From: Sipunculus nudus
Taxonomy: Eukaryota > Annelida > Sipuncula > Golfingiida > Sipunculidae
DNA: 64,000 bases
NCBI GenBank assembly: GCA_026874595.1
Contig: CM049317.1
Location: 71,197,618-71,261,617, forward strand
Reading direction: 5' to 3'
The notes under the pieces were generated by a model. That model was given only the letters and a program-made list of their open reading frames with translations. It made no database searches and had not been told where the DNA came from. Below, piece after piece: positions 58,358-64,000 of the stretch (positions within the stretch are counted from its first letter, which is position 1; each line of letters opens with the position of its first letter). A program made the translations under genes and the position numbers.

Positions 58358-58927
58358 TGAAGCTATCTGTTGTCCAAGAAGACGTTGCAGTCCCGGTTGC
58401 GGGCGGCAATGGAGATATACCCATAGAGCCATCAGGTTGCGGTTTAGTGGAGTCGTGCTCTTGAGAAGCTGACACAGGGAGTGTCAGTTTACCGGTGTGT
58501 AACAGACCTGGAGGTGAACTACAGGATAGACTGTCTGAGGTTATGGCAGGAATGCCGCAACACCTAGTTACCTTGTTTGAAAACACAAGAAAAGAGGAAC
58601 TGACAGAGTTTCAGTTGACGAGTCTTGGGGAGCTGCTGATGAGCTACCAAGATGTATTTGCATCTCATGATCTGGATGTGGGTGCATGAAGGGAATCCAG
58701 CATAGGTTTGACACTGGAAGTGCACCGCCTGTTCGGGAACGAATGAGAAGAACTCCGTTAGGTTTTGAGGGCTAGGAGAAAAAACATCTGGCTAAGCTTT
58801 TGACTGCAGGTGTTATTAGGCTATCAGTTTCGGAGTGGGCGTCTGCGCCGGTGTTTGTGCGAAAGAAAGATGGGTCTGTACGCTGGTGCGTTGTTTATAG
58901 GTCCCTTAACGATAGGACTATCAAGGA

Positions 58928-59239
58928 TTGTACCCTCTGCCATTGATAGAGGATTGTCTGGATACCTTGGCGGGGGCCCAGTTCTTTAGCACCCTCGACT
59001 TAGCATCTGGTTATTACCAGATAGAATTAGATGAGGAATCGAGTAGGAAGACGGCTTTCATCACAAAGTATGGGTTGTACGAGCACACCAGAATGGGTAT
59101 GGGACTCTGCAACGCGCCATCAACCTTCCAGCATGCAATCAATCTTGTTTTGACTGGAATGACATGGATGGAAGTCCTCGTCTACCTGGATGATGTAATA
59201 GTTCTGGGCAAGAGCTTGAGTCACATCTGGCAAGTCTAG
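58928..59239 (+). pseudogene. gypsy reverse transcriptase (copy C)
   Basis: From YPLPLIEDCLDTL through YLDDVIVLG. The frame is broken upstream near 58925 (GGATTGTACC where copy B has GGATGTGTACC), separating it from the VRKKDGS part. Confidence 0.85.
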
Positions 59240-59387
59240 CAAGGGTTTTAGACAGACTCCGACGGTACAATTTGAAGTTAAAGCCTACTAAGTGCTGCCT
59301 GTTTAGACAGGAAGTTGAATTCTTGGGTCGGAAGATTACTAGAGAGGGCGTAAACATAAGTCCTGCGAAAGAAGAAGTCTTGCAGAA

Positions 59388-59825
59388 ATGGCCACCACCT
59401 ACCACAAGAAGGAGTTGGAAAGCTTAGGGTTCGCAAACTATCACCGTGCTCATGTGCGAGGATATGCAGGTATATCGGAGCCATTATACCAGCTGACCGA
59501 GCAAAAGACCAATTTCAATTGGTTGCCAGAACATCAGGCATCATTTGAAGCTTTAAAACAGTCGTTGAGTTCTCCACCCTGCCTGGTTTTCCCTCAAAGG
59601 GAAGACATGTTTATCCTTGACTGTGATGCGTCAGATGGAGCAATCGGGGCTGAGCTATCGCAGATCCAGGAGGGCAAAGAAAGGACTATAACTTTTGCCA
59701 GTCATGTGCTGTTAGCGGCGCAGAGAAAGTATTGTACCACAAGGAAGGAGTTGTTAGCTGTCGTAAAGTTCTGTCGCCATTTAGACACTACCTGTCTGCA
59801 GGCAGTTTACGATAACTGCCCATAA
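59388..59825 (+). pseudogene. gypsy RT connection and RNase H (copy C, frameshifted)
   Basis: DASDGAIGA and ELLAVVKF present. Shares the 1-base loss of copy B near 59780, plus a further 1-base loss near 59795 (CTGTCTGCAGG versus CTGCTCTGCAGG). Confidence 0.85.
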
Positions 59826-60018
59826 CAGCTTGGCATGGCTAACTCGGTTTAGGCACATTGAGGGCCAGCTATCGAGGTGCATAGAGGAGTTAGCCCAGTA
59901 TGATTATCAGTTGGTGCATAGGCAGGGCACCAGGCACGGCAATGCCGATGGTCTGTCCAAAATTCCAGACAGGCTGGAAGCGTGTGATTGCTACTGAGCT
60001 GGCATTTATGTCCAGGAT

Positions 60019-60729
60019 TTGCCGTGTAGAGGTTGTGCCTATTGTGAGAGAGCTCACAAACAATGGAACCGGTTGTCAGAAGAGGTGGACGATGTAGTTC
60101 CATTGCTGGTTAAATCACGTTCCCTTAGAACTGAGCCTTGTGGACCGTCATCGGCGCTTGGCAAAATCGAGTCAGAACACTTTTTGGTCAAGAACGCCAA
60201 AGTTCTATCTGTGGATGAGAGTTGCACATCCAACTTTTCAGAGGAGTCCAATGTAGTAAACAGCACCGAGAACGACGGTATAGGAGATGAAGCGGAAGAT
60301 TTGTTTTTGACGGGACTGTTTGAGGATCATACTGGTAGTGAGAGCCAGAAGGATGAGGTGGTTACCGATGAACCAGGAACACTACCACAGTCTCAGGATC
60401 CTGCGAGTATGGGAGAGAGTTGGATACAAAGCAACTGGGCACAGACCTACTCAGCAGAGGATCTTAGGAGAGCACAGCAGGATGACAGCGACATCGGTCC
60501 TGCCATGACATTTGAATATCCATTGGAGGTCCATACAGACCAAGGGAAGAAATTTCAATCCAATCTATTTGCAGCGTTCTGTAGGTCAATGGGAATAGCG
60601 CGGACCAGGACAACACCCTATCAACCCTCGTCCAATGGTCAAATAGAGGTGCAGAATAGGACATTGCTGCAACTGATAAGGTGTTCTATTGAAGGCAACA
60701 CTAAAAGGTGTGACGAGGATCGCCTTTAA
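60019..60729 (+). pseudogene. pol spacer fused to integrase remnant (copy C)
   Basis: Same in-frame deletion junction as copy B (AMTFEYPLEVHTDQG). Confidence 0.85.
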
Positions 60730-60734
60730 TCAAA

Positions 60735-61094
60735 ATGGCGATGCATGCCACTGTGATTCGAACCACTGGTTTCACGCCAAATGAGGTCATGTTGGGGCGT
60801 GATGTAATAAAGCCAGTCGACCTTGTCATGGGAAGCCTTCCAGCACCATTGAAGGTGCAGGATCATGAGCAGTGGGTGCAGGATCCGATCGAAAGGCAGG
60901 CGGCAATATACAGGGTTGTCCGATATACTTTGAAGCTAAGTCTGGTAACGCAAGAATGCAACTATAACTTGAGGTTTAACAAAACCCATTTTGCCCCTGG
61001 GGATGTGGTATATGTGCGGGAGAGGACTAGTAAAAAGGGATTTAGCCCAAAATTGCAGCCTGTGTGGAAGGGTCCCTTCTTGGTGAAAAAGTAA
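60735..61094 (+). pseudogene. gypsy integrase C-terminal domain (copy C)
   Basis: Equivalent to 36617-36976 with GPF motif intact. Confidence 0.8.
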
Positions 61095-61501
61095 AAAAAA
61101 ACCTGTTTACCTTATCAGGACGCGTCAGAGCAATAAAGACAAGTATTGGCACTTTAACAATCTTAAGCTCTGCACCGATAGCTCGTAACCTTTATGGTTT
61201 CGTCGGGCGAGACATAAACTGTATGACAACCAATAGCGAAGTTGAGGATGAAGGCAGTGGGGCTGGTGATCCGATATCGGTAACTTCTCACGAGCCAGTG
61301 CAAATACAACGGCTAAATGGGGATAATCAACAGGGAGAACAGGGGTTAGAGGACATTTCCAATCCAGAATCCGGAGTTCCTGCAAGGACCTCGTCCCAGG
61401 ATAGAGTAAGGTCTCCTTCAGGGGATATGCCTGCACAACAGCCAAGGAGATCTGTCAGGAACAGGCGGAGACCAATATATTTGCATGATTATGTGATCTA
61501 G
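61064..61501 (+). pseudogene. gypsy pol C-terminal tail (copy C)
   Basis: Open for 145 codons, because the poly-A length after the GPF module differs from the other copies. Ends RRPIYLHDYVI. Confidence 0.7.
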
Positions 61502-61884
61502 TGGTGAAGGGGAGAATGACTAGGGTTAAGATTCTTCCGTACTAACGTAGTTAAGGTATGGGAATAAGTGTTTTAGGTCGACATGGTGCGAATCACCAGC
61601 AGTAATACCAACAGTCTCTATGGGCATTTATAAGAAGTGCTATTTAGAAAAGTATTGAAGTACTTACAAAAAAAAAAGAAAAAATATAAAAAAAGAAATA
61701 AGAGAAAAAAAAGATTTGGTGTCGTCGTTTATATTTGTGTTTCCAGTGTAGGATATTCACTGGACGTGCTAAATCCCTTTTTAAGTACTAGAGGTCGGCT
61801 CTGCTGAGCAGTGAGGCTTCTGCTACAGTTATACTTTATTTTTAAGTTTTGGAGACAGGGTCTCCTTTTAGATAACAGGGGGAG

Positions 61885-62155
61885 TGTTGGAGATTTGCAT
61901 ATACTATGTGTAAGATGTCTGGGACAACTTGTTACCCCTGGTTGCCATGGAGACCGTGTTCCTTGGAGATGGACCTGAGAGCGAGGCGAGAGAGAGAGAG
62001 AGGGGAACGCAAGAAGATCCACAAGTTCCCCGTGCAAGGTTGCGTGTCATCAGGTCCCGTGTGGTGTCAAGAACGAGAAACAAGTCAGCAGCTAGGTATC
62101 AGACGATAAGTTACATGCTATTCTATAGTTAGACAGAGATTAAAACCTACATTAA
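61885..62155 (+). repeat. 3' LTR of gypsy copy C
   Basis: Same length as copy B's LTR and nearly identical to it. Confidence 0.9.
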
Positions 62156-62208
62156 TATATATATAGACACACATCTTTATTATATATATGTGTGTGTATA
62201 TATATCTG

Positions 62209-62271
<63 letters not shown>

Positions 62272-64000
62272 CAGTGAGAGAGGATTAACCATAACACAAC
62301 CTTTTGTCACTTTTAATGAGTAAACTTATTGGTTTACATTCAGTTATATTGTTACGGTTCTATTTTACACGGCAAATCTGACTGGCCGAACCATAACACA
62401 AAACCTCAGACACATATTCCCAGATAAACGCAACACGGGTTTTTGTACAAAAATTTCAAGGACACATTGCAAAGAACGCCACACGGGAAGTACTTTGGGA
62501 AGCAAGCTAGTCAGGTTACACCGACACATTAATTTTCCCTCTTTCTTATGTTTAATATATCCGCTCTTGCCCATATACAGACCGAGATTCTTGTCATTTC
62601 TATGTCACTTTGTGGCGGGGGCATAAAGTCCTTCCGTCCTTCCGTCATTCCGAAATCAAACAGTTTTACTGACTTTTTTTACCTACTTTTGACCGTTTTA
62701 CGGCTCCTAAACTTAGAACATTTCATGAAAAATAGAAATTTTAATGACATGTACACATGTACGGATTTTTTTCGCAGTGCCTGCAGATATTGGCCTGATT
62801 TTTAGTGTGTTGGCAGATAATGACCATTTACAGATCGACTTCGCGTTTCGTCCCGGTTGACCTACTTTTGACCTTTTGACGGCTCCTGAACATAGAAAAT
62901 TTCATTAAAAATAGAAATTTTCATGACAAATGTACATGTAAAGCCTTTTTTTAGCCCTCAGCTCATAGGCTGATGGGCTATTGTCGTCACCCAAGCTGTC
63001 CATCTGTCCGTCCCGCGTCCGTTCAGCGTCCGTCCGTCCCATTTTACCTTGTGAGCGGGATATCTCTAAAAGGATTAACCGTTGGAATTTTATTTCATCA
63101 GTGAAGATGTATATCGATAAAATCTCGGTCAAGTTCGAAGACGGGTGACCTTGACCGAGATTTTCTACATTTTAGAGCTGATTATAGGAAAACACTCAGA
63201 AGCCTATATCTCAGGAACCATTGTGTGGATTTCACAAAACTTACTATGATCATTGGGACTGATGGTCTGTACGTGCTGCACAATTTTGGTGGCGCCACCT
63301 GTAATTTCTGAATTTTTAATCAATATTTATCGGATTTTTCAATTTTGGCCTTTTGTGCAGGATATCTTCAACGGTATTCAACACAGGAACTTCATTTCTT
63401 CAGTGCTATTGCATGATATTTACAAAAGCTTGGTCAAGTTCAAAGATGGGTGATCTTGACCTACTTTTCAAGGTCATAGAGCTTAGTATAGAAAAAAACT
63501 TAGGAGCTTATTTCTCAGGAAGCATTTGGTGGACTGTTATGAAACATGGTACATACCACTCTAATTTAAATTTATAATTGATTTTCAGCTTTTGCTAATA
63601 TTCTAGTTTTGCCATGCAATGCTTACAGATACTGGCCTAATGTTTGGTCTGTGGGCTCATTATTACCACTTACAGATCGAGTACGCGTTCCGTCCCAGTT
63701 GACATATTTTTGACCATGTGACAGATCCTGAACATAGAAAATTTTATGAAAGGCAGAATTTTTTAATGAAAAATGCCCATGTATGGACTTTTTTTCGCGA
63801 TGCCTGCAGATACTGGCCTAATTTTTGATGTGCTGCTTGAGAATGACCCGTTACAGATCGGGTTTGCATCTTGCCCTTGTTGACCAACTTTTGACCATAC
63901 GACGCCTCCTAAAATTAAAATTTTTAACAAAATTTAACAAATATTTCTAATTTGCCCAGGCGGGGGCATTCGTGTCGTTCCAACACATCTTGTTACCTCA
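62156..64000. other. unit 3 flank, cut by window end
   Basis: (TA)n to 62269, then the same repeats as units 1 and 2. Hairpin of the minus-oriented repeat at 62953-62979, GGTGGCGCCACC at 63288. No exon. Confidence 0.6.

Larger units (their letters stand above)
56944..62155 (+). mobile_element. 5'-truncated gypsy element, copy C
   Basis: Same truncation point and integrase deletion as copy B. Knuckle at 57274-57501 reads CFKYRKTGHSARDC: the second zinc-ligand Cys is Tyr. Confidence 0.95.
56944..64000 (+). repeat. tandem array unit 3 (partial)
   Basis: Shares the left junction, the integrase deletion and the ~76-bp flank segment with unit 2. The window ends inside its flank (equivalent to about 51920 of unit 2), so the array may continue. 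Confidence 0.95.

Overview
The window looks like nuclear DNA of an invertebrate animal, most likely a mollusc and plausibly a bivalve. It is AT-rich and full of (TA)n microsatellites. The host genes are split into small exons by kilobase introns, and the repeats are of kinds common in marine invertebrates. The species cannot be named from the sequence. Nothing in it looks bacterial.

Layout. (1) 1562-5589, minus strand: three in-phase exons of a secreted-type C-type lectin with a TSP1-like module; the 5' end was not found. A local 1-kb duplication breaks inside the TSP1-like exon. (2) 5590-9103: intergenic DNA with microsatellites and a 160-bp TA-flanked inverted-repeat element. (3) 9104-23640, minus strand: a cytochrome P450 of family CYP4 in 12 exons, read here exon by exon. 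All splice phases agree and no disabling change was seen, but no initiator Met was found upstream of the membrane anchor. (4) 23641-30872: repeat-rich intergenic DNA, with one weak candidate terminal exon near 26.7 kb. (5) 30873-38018, plus strand: a Ty3/gypsy LTR retrotransposon with both LTRs, a Lys-type primer-binding site and a decayed gag-pol. (6) 32270-64000: a tandem array of ~12-kb units. Each unit starts inside gypsy gag at one fixed point, runs through pol and the 3' LTR, and continues ~6.9 kb into flanking DNA. Unit 1 is 32270-44865, unit 2 is 44866-56943, and unit 3 starts at 56944 and leaves the window.

Units 2 and 3 share an integrase deletion that unit 1 lacks, so they are each other's closest relatives. 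The flank in each unit carries the last exons of an unrecognised minus-strand host gene. The duplication breakpoint appears to cut one of its exons, so the copies seen here would be 5'-truncated.

The most notable small feature is a hammerhead-ribozyme motif on the minus strand at 44124-44171, in a short insert within a (TA)n run in unit 1. The insert is missing from unit 2. A degenerate relative sits next to another (TA)n run at 29.66-29.73 kb. Hammerheads beside TA runs are known from Penelope-like elements and retrozymes. Other recurring structure includes a repeat family ending in (GGAC)-rich sequence, a hairpin and an A-run; the palindrome GGTGGCGCCACC in several unrelated repeats; and repeated TGACCTTGA-type motifs.
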